NCBI GenBank assembly: GCA_016721185.1
Contig: JADKIP010000014.1
Location: forward strand, 682,001 to 746,000
Length of the DNA stretch: 64,000 bases
Direction of reading: 5' to 3'
From: Candidatus Dechloromonas phosphorivorans
Lineage (GTDB): Bacteria; Pseudomonadota; Gammaproteobacteria; Burkholderiales; Rhodocyclaceae
Both the position numbers and the translations under genes were made by a program. Shown here piece after piece: positions 8,862 through 16,584 of the stretch; the first letter of the stretch is position 1, and each line of letters begins with the position of its first letter. The notes below the pieces were generated by a model. It made no database searches. It worked only from the letters and a program-made list of their open reading frames with translations, and was not told where the DNA came from.

Positions 8862-9482
8862 TCAGCGAGGGCAATTTGTCGCCACCAGCGTTTGTCCTGC
8901 GGCTTGCCCGTCGTTGTCGGCGAAATCGATGTTGGGCGGTGTCATGACGCAGAAGCGGCGGCCATCTGCCAGCGTGTATTGGTGGGTACGCTCAGTCAAT
9001 TTCCGCTCACCGATAACGGGGGCAGCTGTGGCGCGGGCCAATGGATGGAGCGCTGGCGCCTCGGCGGCTGGCCGGGCAAACATCGGGTCGAACATGCGCT
9101 GGCGTGCTTCCTGATCAAGTTGCGATTTGCCTTGCGCAATCATTGCCTGCACATCGGTGCCGGTAGATTTTGCGGGGGCCGCGCTGATTGTGGCGATGAC
9201 CGCCGCGGGGGTAACCGGGGCCGGCGGGCGGACAGTCTTCGTTGTCCGGGTTGCCGTTATCTGAGCTGCGGGTTTTGGATGCGGCGGGTTGTTTGTCGAG
9301 GGCGGTGCCGGGCTGACGCGTTCGCTCAGCCGAATATCAAGGCGCGGCGGCTTTTCGGCCGCTGCTGGCCAAGGCCGGCTGGCGCGCCCGGTCAGCAGGA
9401 GCGGTAGGTGCAGCAGCAGGGAGAGGGCGATAAATTGCCACGGCAAACGTCGAGGAAAAAACTGGGGCAAACGCGGGAGCAA
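8862..9482 (-). CDS. Membrane-anchored Pro/Ala-rich protein, TonB-like layout
   Basis: 206 residues: a short basic N-terminus, one transmembrane helix (QFIALSLLLHLPLLL), a long Pro/Ala/Thr-rich linker and a small C-terminal domain (RRFCVMTPPNIDFADND). The layout resembles TonB or other periplasm-spanning proteins but the C-terminal domain is not TonB. TTG 9482 is used here; the frame is open upstream to a CTG at 9527 overlapping the stop of the regulator gene, which would add a basic leader (LKRLRQHLL). Last gene of the 11595-8862 operon. Confidence 0.65.
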   Translation of the reverse strand: MLPRLPQFFPRRLPWQFIALSLLLHLPLLLTGRASRPWPAAAEKPPRLDIRLSERVSPAPPSTNNPPHPKPAAQITATRTTKTVRPPAPVTPAAVIATISAAPAKSTGTDVQAMIAQGKSQLDQEARQRMFDPMFARPAAEAPALHPLARATAAPVIGERKLTERTHQYTLADGRRFCVMTPPNIDFADNDGQAAGQTLVATNCPR

Positions 9483-9523
9483 ATGTTGGGGAAAGGGCTG
9501 GAGAAGGTGCTGGCGGAGGCGCT

Positions 9524-9858
9524 TCAGGTTGCCAGGCCGGTTTGCAGCGGGGCAGGTTTTTGGTCGCTGGCCGCGACATCGATTGGCAGCAGGCGTTGCA
9601 GCGTTTTAACGTAATTGGCGAGCGCGGCGAGGCCGTTGGGGGTGAGCACGAAAAAGGATTGCGGCCGACCATTGCCGCTTTCCTTGCGGGTCGCCACGTA
9701 ATCGGCGGCGAGTAGCTTTTTCAGGTGGGCATCCAGATTGCCGTCGGAAACCCCAAGCTGGCGCTTGAGGTCGCTGAAGGTTTGTTCGCCGGCACCGGCG
9801 AGAAAGGCACCAGTTGGGTGCGCAAGGGCTGGTGGAGCAGCGAGTCGAGTTCTTCCAT
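9524..9858 (-). pseudogene. Winged-helix regulator (HTH_34/MarR-like), frameshifted
   Basis: Reading from ATG 9858 gives MEELDSLLHQPLRTQLV and then loses the domain. Shifting frame near 9808 restores AFLAGAGEQTFSDLKRQL, GVSDGNLDAHLKKLLAADYV and an ESGNGRPQSFFVLT wing, ending at TGA 9524. One base (a G on the coding strand, in CTGGTG-GCC) appears to be missing; with it the protein would be 111 residues, the usual size of these stand-alone winged-helix regulators. This is either a true recent mutation or a sequencing indel. It is the fourth gene of an operon headed by a pair of palindromes, which this protein could bind. Confidence 0.85.
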
Positions 9859-9875
9859 GAGTCTATTTTCCCGGA

Positions 9876-10112
9876 TTAGTGGCTGGCTTGGGCGAGATCG
9901 ATGATGGCCTGAATGGCGCTCCTCGCCTGCGGGCTGTTGTGCCAGCAGGTGGAGTTCATCGATTGGGCGACTTGCAGCGTAATGGCGCCAGCTTCCATGC
10001 CTTGCAGTTGGGCAAGGCTGGAAAAGCCGATTTGTTCGAGGCGGTTGATTACGGTATTGCCAACGCCTTTCAGCGCCAGCATTCGCGTGCGTTCTTCGGT
10101 CGTGAAGGGCAT
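9876..10112 (-). CDS. Small helix-hairpin-helix protein
   Basis: 78 residues. An N-terminal helix-hairpin-helix type segment (LALKGVGNTVINRLEQIGF) resembles the DNA-binding or protein-interaction hairpins of the pathogenicity-locus/Cdd1-like small proteins. No catalytic motif. It lies 5 bases after the lipoprotein gene and 17 before the regulator, so it belongs to this operon. Confidence 0.75.
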   Translation of the reverse strand: MPFTTEERTRMLALKGVGNTVINRLEQIGFSSLAQLQGMEAGAITLQVAQSMNSTCWHNSPQARSAIQAIIDLAQASH

Positions 10113-10117
10113 GTTGT

Positions 10118-10525
10118 TTAGCGCAGCTTGAATTCGGCGGCCAGTTCGCCCGGGCTTTGCGCGTCGGGCTTGCCGGCTTTTTCGCCGGGCAGGGTGAACC
10201 CGAAATTCCCACCCACTTTGTCGGTGCCCGCGGCCCAGGTTTTGCCGTCGAAACTGACTTGATTGCGATAGCGGTAAATGTCTTGCTTCAGGCGAACCTT
10301 CAGGGTGGCTTCGTCGGTTTTGGCGAAGAGGTCGCCCGTGATTTTGGCGATGACCGGCAGATCGGCACCGGCCGGGTAGTGCAGTACGAATTCGGTATCG
10401 GCGGGGGCGGGCTGGCCATAGATGACGACCGGCAAGCGGGCGATTTCTGCCGGGCTGGCGCCGCCAAGGCCGGCGCAGGCGGAAAGAAGCAGGGTGGGCA
10501 GGGTGGCGAGCAGGATGCGTTTCAT
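10118..10525 (-). CDS. Putative lipoprotein
   Basis: 135 residues from ATG 10525, preceded by GGAG at 6-7 bases. The signal peptide ends in LLLSAC, a lipobox, so it is probably lipid-anchored. The mature part is beta-rich (VKLRQDIYRYRNQVSFDGKTW-like strands) with no named family that I recognise. A longer frame reaching 11323 is only an overprint of the upstream membrane-protein gene. Confidence 0.75.
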   Translation of the reverse strand: MKRILLATLPTLLLSACAGLGGASPAEIARLPVVIYGQPAPADTEFVLHYPAGADLPVIAKITGDLFAKTDEATLKVRLKQDIYRYRNQVSFDGKTWAAGTDKVGGNFGFTLPGEKAGKPDAQSPGELAAEFKLR

Positions 10526-10554
10526 GGTGAGTCTCCGAGGGTAAAGACAGTGAG

Positions 10555-11595
10555 TTATTGGTCGTGCAGTTGAACGATCAGGCTGCCGGTGACGAGCGGG
10601 CCGCGTTGCGGGCTGAGCTCGGCCTTCAGCCAGGGGATACTGATCCAGCGGACTTGCCGCGATTGCTGCCAGGTTTCGCCGGGGAAGCGGGCGTCGCCGG
10701 TCAGTTCGCCATCGCGCAGCAGCAGTTCGAGCGGGCGGGCGAGCTTGAGCGGCAGCACGGGGCTTTCGCTGTCGCTGACGAAGAGACCGCCGCTCATCGC
10801 GAGTTCGACGGGAATTACGGTGCCGGCCGGCAAGAGCACGATGGTGTCGCCAGTGCTCGGCGGGTGTTGCAGGTATTCGGCCAGCGGCACGGAGGGCGTT
10901 TCGGGCAGGGTATGGTTGTGGGCGCTGTTTTCGACCCAGATCGGCAGGATGAGGACGACTGCCATCCAGCCGAGCATTTGCAACAGGCGGACGACTGCCG
11001 GGCGGTGGCGGCCGCCGTCGAGCATCAGTGCCAGCAGCGGCAAGCCGAGGCCGAACACAGCCGCAGCCAGCCAGCGCATGGTTTCGTAAGGCAGCTTGGC
11101 GATCAGGCTGGCGATGCCGATGAGGATGGTCAGGATGCCGATCCATTCCAGCAGTTCTTCGGAAAACAGGCCATGCACGTAGAGGCTGATGCCGAGGCAG
11201 ACCAGCCAGACGGTACACACCATGTAGCCGCCGCCGTAGAAGAACATGGCAAAGGTGGCGAGGGCGGCGAGGCCCATCATCAGCCACCAGATTTTGATCA
11301 CCTGACGATGGATGAAGGACCACGCTTCATCCCGCGTCGCCTTGATTTTTCGCGTGAAATGCCAGTCGACCGCAGCAATGGTAATCAGCACGACAGCGAG
11401 CAGCCCGAGCCAGGCCAGCGCCCGCTCACGGAGATCCGGCAACTGGGCGGGGGTCAAAATACTTTCGGAGAGCACCCACAAAAGCCCGGCCGGGATGCCC
11501 CAAAGCAAGAGGCTGTGCCGCTCAATGCGCAAATTGCGGTGGCCGGCAGCGAGCATGGCGTGGATGGCATCGAGTTGGCGGGCGGGGGCGGTCAT
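10555..11595 (-). CDS. Polytopic inner-membrane protein
   Basis: 346 residues. The N-terminal two thirds hold about six hydrophobic segments (e.g. LLLWGIPAGLLWVLSES, AWLGLLAVVLITIAAVDW, ILTILIGIASLIA). The C-terminal third is a soluble, beta-rich domain probably in the periplasm. Unknown function. It is the first gene of a five-gene unit (membrane protein, lipoprotein, HhH protein, winged-helix regulator, TonB-like protein), and its upstream region contains two identical-type palindromes. A copy of the recurrent 11-mer lies at 11365-11375. Confidence 0.8.
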   Translation of the reverse strand: MTAPARQLDAIHAMLAAGHRNLRIERHSLLLWGIPAGLLWVLSESILTPAQLPDLRERALAWLGLLAVVLITIAAVDWHFTRKIKATRDEAWSFIHRQVIKIWWLMMGLAALATFAMFFYGGGYMVCTVWLVCLGISLYVHGLFSEELLEWIGILTILIGIASLIAKLPYETMRWLAAAVFGLGLPLLALMLDGGRHRPAVVRLLQMLGWMAVVLILPIWVENSAHNHTLPETPSVPLAEYLQHPPSTGDTIVLLPAGTVIPVELAMSGGLFVSDSESPVLPLKLARPLELLLRDGELTGDARFPGETWQQSRQVRWISIPWLKAELSPQRGPLVTGSLIVQLHDQ

Positions 11596-11613
11596 GGAAT
11601 TCCGTTTGGGTAG

Positions 11614-11650
11614 CTCTGGTTTGCAGAGTTTATTACTCTGAAATGCAGAG
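11614..11650 (-). promoter_or_regulatory. Twin palindromic operator upstream of the membrane-protein operon
   Basis: Two palindromes of the form CTCTGNNNTGCAGAG, CTCTGGTTTGCAGAG (11614-11628) and CTCTGAAATGCAGAG (11636-11650), lie 19-55 bases upstream of the 11595 start codon. Their centres are 22 bases apart, about two helical turns, as expected for cooperative binding of a dimeric regulator. The operon's own winged-helix protein is the obvious candidate; that link is inference. Confidence 0.7.
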
Positions 11651-11857
11651 TGTCAATGGAATCATGACCATGTGCTTTTTTCGGCTTCCGCGGTGAACCG
11701 GAAAAATCGGCTGAAAACCCTCATTGCGGCCAATTTTTCCGGGCCGGCGCCTTGTCCTGAACTCCTCTGTCGGGCGCGGTCTAAGCACGTATGACCCGCC
11801 ACGGTTACAGCGCATTGAGGCGTTGCGGCGTCGTGAGCGGTGGAGAGGAGACTGATC

Positions 11858-12454
11858 ATGTTAATGACACATTTTCCCGGAATGCTTGTTTCCGAAAAGA
11901 CCGGCTGGGAAGAAATCGATCATTCACATTATTCAGCGCGCTGGTTCTTCAAGAGCTTGGTGATGCCGATGTCGCTGTTGCCCCCGGCGCTTTATAGCTA
12001 TGCCGAACTGGTTCACCCAGGTGCCATTTTCCCGTTGTCCGTGCCAGCGTTGAGCGCGATGCAATTGCTGGTGACCGGCGTTGTTTTCTACGGCATGCAA
12101 TTGCTGATGGTGGGCTACATGGCGATGCTGATTCAGCGGATGTCGATGGGCCGTGACCATGACCCCGGCTACGACAGTGCCTACGCGCTGGCCGCCATTG
12201 CCCCGGTGCCGCTGTGGCTGGCGTCACTGGCCCTGCTGGTGCCAAGCCTTGGGTTCACGCTGGCCGTCGGCGCCTTGGCATGGGTCGCATCGCTGGCCTT
12301 GATTCGCCACGGGGTTCGTCCGCTGCTGCATATCAACGACGAAAAGACTGCCCACTACGTGGCCAATATGGTGACGCTGAGTGGTATCGCCGCATGGATC
12401 GCTTTGCTTGTGGTATCGGCTGTGATTCTGAGTATGTTGATCGGCAGTTGGTGA
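11858..12454 (+). CDS. Yip1-domain inner-membrane protein
   Basis: 198 residues with five hydrophobic helices, a Yip1-type architecture. The start at ATG 11858 (MLMTHFPG) is placed 7 bases after AGGAGA; a GTG at 11840 lies within that ribosome site and is unlikely. Function unknown. It is followed by a strong inverted repeat (12566-12588). Confidence 0.8.
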   Translation: MLMTHFPGMLVSEKTGWEEIDHSHYSARWFFKSLVMPMSLLPPALYSYAELVHPGAIFPLSVPALSAMQLLVTGVVFYGMQLLMVGYMAMLIQRMSMGRDHDPGYDSAYALAAIAPVPLWLASLALLVPSLGFTLAVGALAWVASLALIRHGVRPLLHINDEKTAHYVANMVTLSGIAAWIALLVVSAVILSMLIGSW

Positions 12455-12487
12455 GCGCAACAAGCTTGAAATTGGCCGAAAATCGGC

Positions 12488-12498
12488 GTTGACCGCAG
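12488..12498 (-). repeat. Uptake-sequence-like motif, intergenic
   Basis: CTGCGGTCAAC on the minus strand followed by GCCGATTTTCGG, just downstream of the Yip1 gene. Confidence 0.5.
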
Positions 12499-12565
12499 CA
12501 AGTCATCAACCCGCCAGCGTGAGCAATTTTCCTCGTCGGCTGCTTATTCAGAATAAGCTTTTCAA

Positions 12566-12588
12566 GCGCCCGGCAGCCTGCCGGGCGC
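12566..12588. terminator. GC-rich hairpin between convergent genes
   Basis: GCGCCCGGCAG and its complement face each other across two bases between the convergent Yip1 and AraC-type genes. No T-run follows on either strand, so it may be a bidirectional transcription barrier rather than a classical intrinsic terminator. Confidence 0.5.
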
Positions 12589-12669
12589 GAGGGAATATCC
12601 TCACAGGTTAGACGGTCAGCCGCGAAGGGCCGGACTCTGCCGGTGCCTTGAGTAAGCCTCCTTGGTGGC

Positions 12670-13464
12670 TCAAGCAGCGGTGCCGGCGGCCGTCATCTGC
12701 TCCCCGGAAAAATAGCGGCGTGGCTCGCTGCCCAGCGTGCGCCGGAACATCGCGGTAAAGGCGCTGGCGCTGCGGTAGCCGAGTTTTTCGGCCACCAGCG
12801 CCACCGGCATGTTGTTGGCCAGGTGGCCCAGGGCGTCGACCAGCCGCGCCTGTTGCCGCCATTGGCGAAAGCTCATGCCGGTTTCGCGCTGGAACTGGCG
12901 GGCCAGCGTGCGGCTGCTGGTGGCCTGCTGTTCGGCCAGCGTTTCCAGCGTCTGGCGGCTTTCCGGATTGGCGATCAGTTCCTGGCACAGCCGCTGCAGG
13001 CGCCGTTCGCTTGGCATGGGCAGGTGCAGAGCCGGGATTTTCAGAAAGCGTAGTTCTGCCAGCGCCAGCGCCGCAATCTGGCCGCCCCGGCCGTCCCGGT
13101 CGTAGGCCAGCGGCTCTTCGAGCAGGGCCAGGATCAGCGCGCGCAGCAGCGGGCTGACTTCGAGCAGGCAGCAGATGTCAGGCAGGCCGGGGGCGGCATC
13201 CGGGCGGATGTACAGCGTGCGGATTTCGACGCTGCCGAGCATGATCACCCGGTGCGCCGTGTTGGCCGGAATCCACACGCCGCGCACCGGCGGCACCACC
13301 CAGCAGCCGGTTTCAGTTTCGACACGCACGACGCCGCTGCCGGCGTAGATCAGTTGGGCGCGCAGGTGGCTGTGCACCGGCGTTTCGCCGCCACGGTAAC
13401 TGCGCGCCTTGGCGGTGACCGGGTGGGGCAGGGTCTGGTGTTCGTCGTCATGGCCGCAACTCAT
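12670..13464 (-). CDS. AraC family transcriptional regulator with cupin sensor domain
   Basis: 264 residues. N-terminal cupin-like sensor (GGETPVHSHLRAQLIYAGSG; PPVRGVWIPANTAHRV) and a C-terminal AraC/XylS double helix-turn-helix with the signature LAEKLGYRSASAFTAMFRRT. It is divergent from the MFS gene fsr 98 bases away and probably regulates it. ATG 13464 is preferred; a GTG at 13491 would add nine residues. No second helix-turn-helix mutation is seen. Confidence 0.92.
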   Translation of the reverse strand: MSCGHDDEHQTLPHPVTAKARSYRGGETPVHSHLRAQLIYAGSGVVRVETETGCWVVPPVRGVWIPANTAHRVIMLGSVEIRTLYIRPDAAPGLPDICCLLEVSPLLRALILALLEEPLAYDRDGRGGQIAALALAELRFLKIPALHLPMPSERRLQRLCQELIANPESRQTLETLAEQQATSSRTLARQFQRETGMSFRQWRQQARLVDALGHLANNMPVALVAEKLGYRSASAFTAMFRRTLGSEPRRYFSGEQMTAAGTAA

Positions 13465-13562
13465 GGTCGGGCCGGCGATTGTCCAATTCACGATATTTTC
13501 TGTCCGGACATGCTGGGATCAGTCATTCTAGACTGGCGTCCCCGGAAATCTGAAAGTGCCCC

Positions 13563-14783
13563 ATGGAAAAAACGCTCACCGCCGACGCCCATCTCGCCGC
13601 GCCGCCCGCGCCCGATGCCCTGAACGCCACCACCTACCCGGTGATCGCCGCGATCAGCTTCGCGCACCTGTTGAACGACATGATGCAATCGGTGCTGCTC
13701 GCCATCTACCCGATGCTGAAACTCGGCCTCCACCTGTCGTTCGCGCAGATCGGCCTGATCACGCTGACCTACCAGCTCACCGCCTCGCTGTTGCAACCAC
13801 TGATCGGCCTCTATACCGACCGCCGGCCGATGCCTTACTCGCTACCGCTCGGCATGGGCTTCACGCTCGTCGGGCTACTCACCTTGGCGCAGGCCGGCAG
13901 CTTCGGCGCGGTGCTGCTGTCGGCGATGCTGATCGGCATGGGTTCGTCGGTCTTCCACCCCGAATCCTCGCGGGTCGCCCGCATGGCGGCCGGCAGCCAG
14001 CCCGGCCTGGCGCAATCGCTGTTCCAGATCGGCGGCAACCTCGGTTCGGCCATCGGCCCGCTGCTCGCCGCACTGATCATCGTGCCGCAGGGGCAGGGCA
14101 GCGTCGCCTGGTTCTCGCTGTTCGCGCTGCTCGGCGTCGTCGTGCTCAGCTTTGTCGGGCGCTGGTCCAGCCATCACGTCGCCAACTTCCGCAAGCGGAT
14201 GCAGGCGCATGCCGGCAACGGCCTGAGCCGCCGCCAGATCGGCTGGTCGCTGGCCATCCTCGGCCTGCTGATGTTCTCCAAGTTCTTCTACATGACCAGC
14301 CTGAGCAGCTATTACACCTTCTACCTGATGCATAAATTCGACCTACCGCTGGCCAGCGCGCAGTTCTATCTGTTCGCCTTCCTCTTTGCCGTCGCGGCCG
14401 GCACCGTGCTCGGCGGGCCAGTCGGCGACCGGGTCGGCCGCAAGCGGGTGATCTGGGGATCGATCCTCGGCGTCGCGCCGTTTACGCTGCTGCTGCCGCA
14501 TGTCGGCCTGTTCTGGACCGGGGTGCTCTCGGTGATCATCGGCCTGATCCTCGCCTCCGCCTTCTCGGCCATCCTGGTCTACGCCCAGGAACTCGTCCCC
14601 GGCAAAGTTGGCACCATCTCCGGCCTGTTCTTCGGCTTCGCCTTCGGCATGGGCGGCATCGGCGCCGCACTGCTCGGCCAGCTGGCCGACGCGACGAGCA
14701 TCGAAACGGTGTACCGGGTCTGCGCCTACCTGCCGCTGATTGGGCTGTTGACGTTGTTTTTGCCGACGATCAGGAAGGGGTAG
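13563..14783 (+). CDS. fsr: MFS efflux protein of the fosmidomycin-resistance (Fsr) family
   Basis: 406 residues with about twelve membrane helices. Fsr-family features: ISFAHLLNDMMQS in helix 1, GLYTDRRPMPYSL in loop 2-3, GMGSSVFHPESSRVA, and GPVGDRVGRKRVIWGS in loop 8-9. It pumps fosmidomycin and other small compounds out using the proton gradient. Divergent from the AraC-type gene, which likely controls it. The GC content is higher here than in the flanks, without signs of transfer. Confidence 0.93.
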   Translation: MEKTLTADAHLAAPPAPDALNATTYPVIAAISFAHLLNDMMQSVLLAIYPMLKLGLHLSFAQIGLITLTYQLTASLLQPLIGLYTDRRPMPYSLPLGMGFTLVGLLTLAQAGSFGAVLLSAMLIGMGSSVFHPESSRVARMAAGSQPGLAQSLFQIGGNLGSAIGPLLAALIIVPQGQGSVAWFSLFALLGVVVLSFVGRWSSHHVANFRKRMQAHAGNGLSRRQIGWSLAILGLLMFSKFFYMTSLSSYYTFYLMHKFDLPLASAQFYLFAFLFAVAAGTVLGGPVGDRVGRKRVIWGSILGVAPFTLLLPHVGLFWTGVLSVIIGLILASAFSAILVYAQELVPGKVGTISGLFFGFAFGMGGIGAALLGQLADATSIETVYRVCAYLPLIGLLTLFLPTIRKG

Positions 14784-14856
14784 AGCCAAGGCCTGGATTG
14801 CATTGGCGTCCTGAGGGGACTATATTTGGACTCTATTCAGTCTCATGAGGTGTGCC

Positions 14857-15129
14857 ATGCGTTATTCATTACAAGTCAAACCGATCAGCTACCTCAAGGC
14901 AAATGCCGCCGAAGTCCTGCTGCGCTTGGCGGAAGAACGCCAACCGCTGGTGATTACCCAGAACGGCGAGGCCAAGGCCGTTATCCAGGATGTGGCCTCG
15001 TATGAAGAAACCCAGGAAACGCTGGCGCTGCTGAAAGTCCTGGCGCTTGGTAATCAGGAAATCGAGGCTGGCAAGGTCAAACCAGTGGCCGATGTCGTCG
15101 CCCGCCTCCGTGCCAAGGCCGGTAAATGA
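14857..15129 (+). CDS. Phd/YefM family antitoxin
   Basis: 90 residues from ATG 14857, preceded by GAGGTG; an in-frame ATG 12 bases upstream is less well placed. The Phd/YefM fold is shown by SYLKANAAEVLLRLAEERQP and LVITQNGEAKAVIQDVASYE. It binds DNA at its own promoter and neutralises the following toxin. The stop overlaps the toxin start by four bases (ATGA). Confidence 0.93.
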   Translation: MRYSLQVKPISYLKANAAEVLLRLAEERQPLVITQNGEAKAVIQDVASYEETQETLALLKVLALGNQEIEAGKVKPVADVVARLRAKAGK

Positions 15130-15476
15130 CCGGACAGGTCTTCGAGGTTTTGCTTACCGAAGGCGCCGAGCGGGATCTTGAAAACCTGTTCGATTACATC
15201 GCCGAGCACGATAGCCGGCGCAATGCGGAATATGTACTCGACGAATTAATGGCAGTGGCCGACAGCCTGCGCACCCATCCCGAGCGCGGCACCTATCCGC
15301 GTGAGTTGCAGGCGCTGGGTATGAGGGAATACCGCCAGCTGTATTTCAAGCCTTACCGGGTGATTTACCGGGTCGTCGAGGTGCGGGTTTATATCTACCT
15401 GATTGCCGACGGACGGCGTGACATGGCGGCGCTGTTGGCTAGGCGGTTGCTTGGGGGATTTGATCTAACAGGGTAA
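15126..15476 (+). CDS. RelE/ParE family toxin
   Basis: 116 residues: EVLLTEGAERDLENLFDYI, GTYPRELQALGMREYRQLYF and PYRVIYRVVEVRVYIYLIADGRRDM are typical ParE/RelE segments. Intact, unlike the mazF toxin further on. Whether it inhibits gyrase (ParE) or cleaves mRNA (RelE) cannot be told by eye. The C-terminal tail (LARRLLGGFDLTG) fits the ParE type. Confidence 0.92.
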   Translation: MTGQVFEVLLTEGAERDLENLFDYIAEHDSRRNAEYVLDELMAVADSLRTHPERGTYPRELQALGMREYRQLYFKPYRVIYRVVEVRVYIYLIADGRRDMAALLARRLLGGFDLTG

Positions 15477-15526
15477 ATGAGGGGGGGTGAATCTAAAAAT
15501 TTTTTGGTCTGGACCACCTAACATTG

Positions 15527-16387
15527 TTATGTGCCAACTCGTTTTATCTCATTCAAGGTTTTACCATCTGCGGACTTCCAGTCAGTCCAGCCGTTAGATG
15601 GTGCGCCAAGGACCACAGCGGAAGCTCCACTTGGCGATGAGAAGAGCACATCCTCTTTAAACATCAGCCAGCCGTTTTGGAACTGTGCTTTGCCTTGGGT
15701 GATGAGTTGTGCCCGCCGCTTGGCAAAAGATTCATTCTGATAAGAGTTGCCAACCTCTGGGCTCCCCAATGAGCCAGAAAGTACGACAAAACCTTCCGTG
15801 GTGTACTCCCCAACAGCCGAACAGCCTGAGCGCTTACAGTAGAACAACTCTTGGGGCGTGGTATTACTAATGGGCTTGGCAACTGGCTCAAACACGGGAT
15901 AGCCCAATGTGGCCAGAAGCGTTCGGCAGGTTTCAAAGATTTCCATGCAATCAGCTTCAAGAGGTGCTGGCGTATGCGGCTTGCTGCCTCCATTGCCGTT
16001 TTCTAACTCAAATCGCCCTGCCTCGGTCGCACGCTTGAGGCTATGCCATTCAAGAAAAAGGGCATGTGTTTGGGTAAGGCTATTTGTAAGAGAGAGAGCC
16101 ACAATTGCACGGCTCCAAAAATCTTTCTTCTCGTTGTGTTCGCTGAGGCGCTTTCCGATATTGCCGCTCTGGCCGATATATAACTTCGGTTCTGCTGTTT
16201 TCTCGTCTTCGCCAACCAAAAAATAGATGCCGACCTGGTTGGATTCTGGCATTTGTTGAAACTCTGAGAGCAAAGACCTTGGAACTTCAATTACACGGAC
16301 TATCCGGGTGGTGATTTCGGCCACTCGGATAGCTTGTGGGTCTCCTAAGGGCAGGAAAATCTGAATAGTTTTGGGCGTACTGATCAT
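15527..16387 (-). CDS. GIY-YIG nuclease-domain protein with DUF4357
   Basis: 286 residues from ATG 16387 (MISTPKT). The GIY-YIG nuclease core is in the first half (VGIYFLVGEDE...KLYIGQSGNIGKRLSEHN), and the C-terminal third resembles DUF4357 (GFVVLSGSLGS ... RAQLITQGKAQFQNGWLMF). Such proteins often sit near restriction or mobile loci; here it is a single gene with lower GC than its neighbours, suggesting acquisition. Its substrate is not known. Confidence 0.88.
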   Translation of the reverse strand: MISTPKTIQIFLPLGDPQAIRVAEITTRIVRVIEVPRSLLSEFQQMPESNQVGIYFLVGEDEKTAEPKLYIGQSGNIGKRLSEHNEKKDFWSRAIVALSLTNSLTQTHALFLEWHSLKRATEAGRFELENGNGGSKPHTPAPLEADCMEIFETCRTLLATLGYPVFEPVAKPISNTTPQELFYCKRSGCSAVGEYTTEGFVVLSGSLGSPEVGNSYQNESFAKRRAQLITQGKAQFQNGWLMFKEDVLFSSPSGASAVVLGAPSNGWTDWKSADGKTLNEIKRVGT

Positions 16388-16528
16388 CTTGGGGCATCTA
16401 TGTCGCAAACCGTTATCATAACTTCTGGTGAATCAAAAATCGTGAAACCCGTGGCCTACTGCATATCTCGTAGCCATCTTGTCGCCAAAATTGATTGGTG
16501 GGCTAACTGGTTGGCCCGCTGCAAAATC

Positions 16529-16574
16529 CTGCGGTCGACAGGGAAAAACGCCCAATTTTCCATGTCGACCGCAG
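16529..16574. repeat. Facing pair of uptake-sequence-like motifs (hairpin)
   Basis: CTGCGGTCGAC (16529-16539) and its exact complement (16564-16574) face each other; the flanks AGGGAAAAA and TTTTCCAT extend the pairing. The hairpin lies 10 bases past the sbcC stop and could serve as its transcription terminator, as paired uptake sequences do in Neisseria and Haemophilus. Confidence 0.75.
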
Positions 16575-16584
16575 CAATCGTTGC

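Noticed and set aside
10118..11323. 401-codon frame with lipoprotein at its end
   Set aside because: Only the last 135 codons are real; the first part is out of frame with the membrane protein.
16529..16574. Motif as a Chi-like or KOPS polarity signal
   Set aside because: Strand use is 12 to 12 and palindromic pairing occurs, unlike polar signals.
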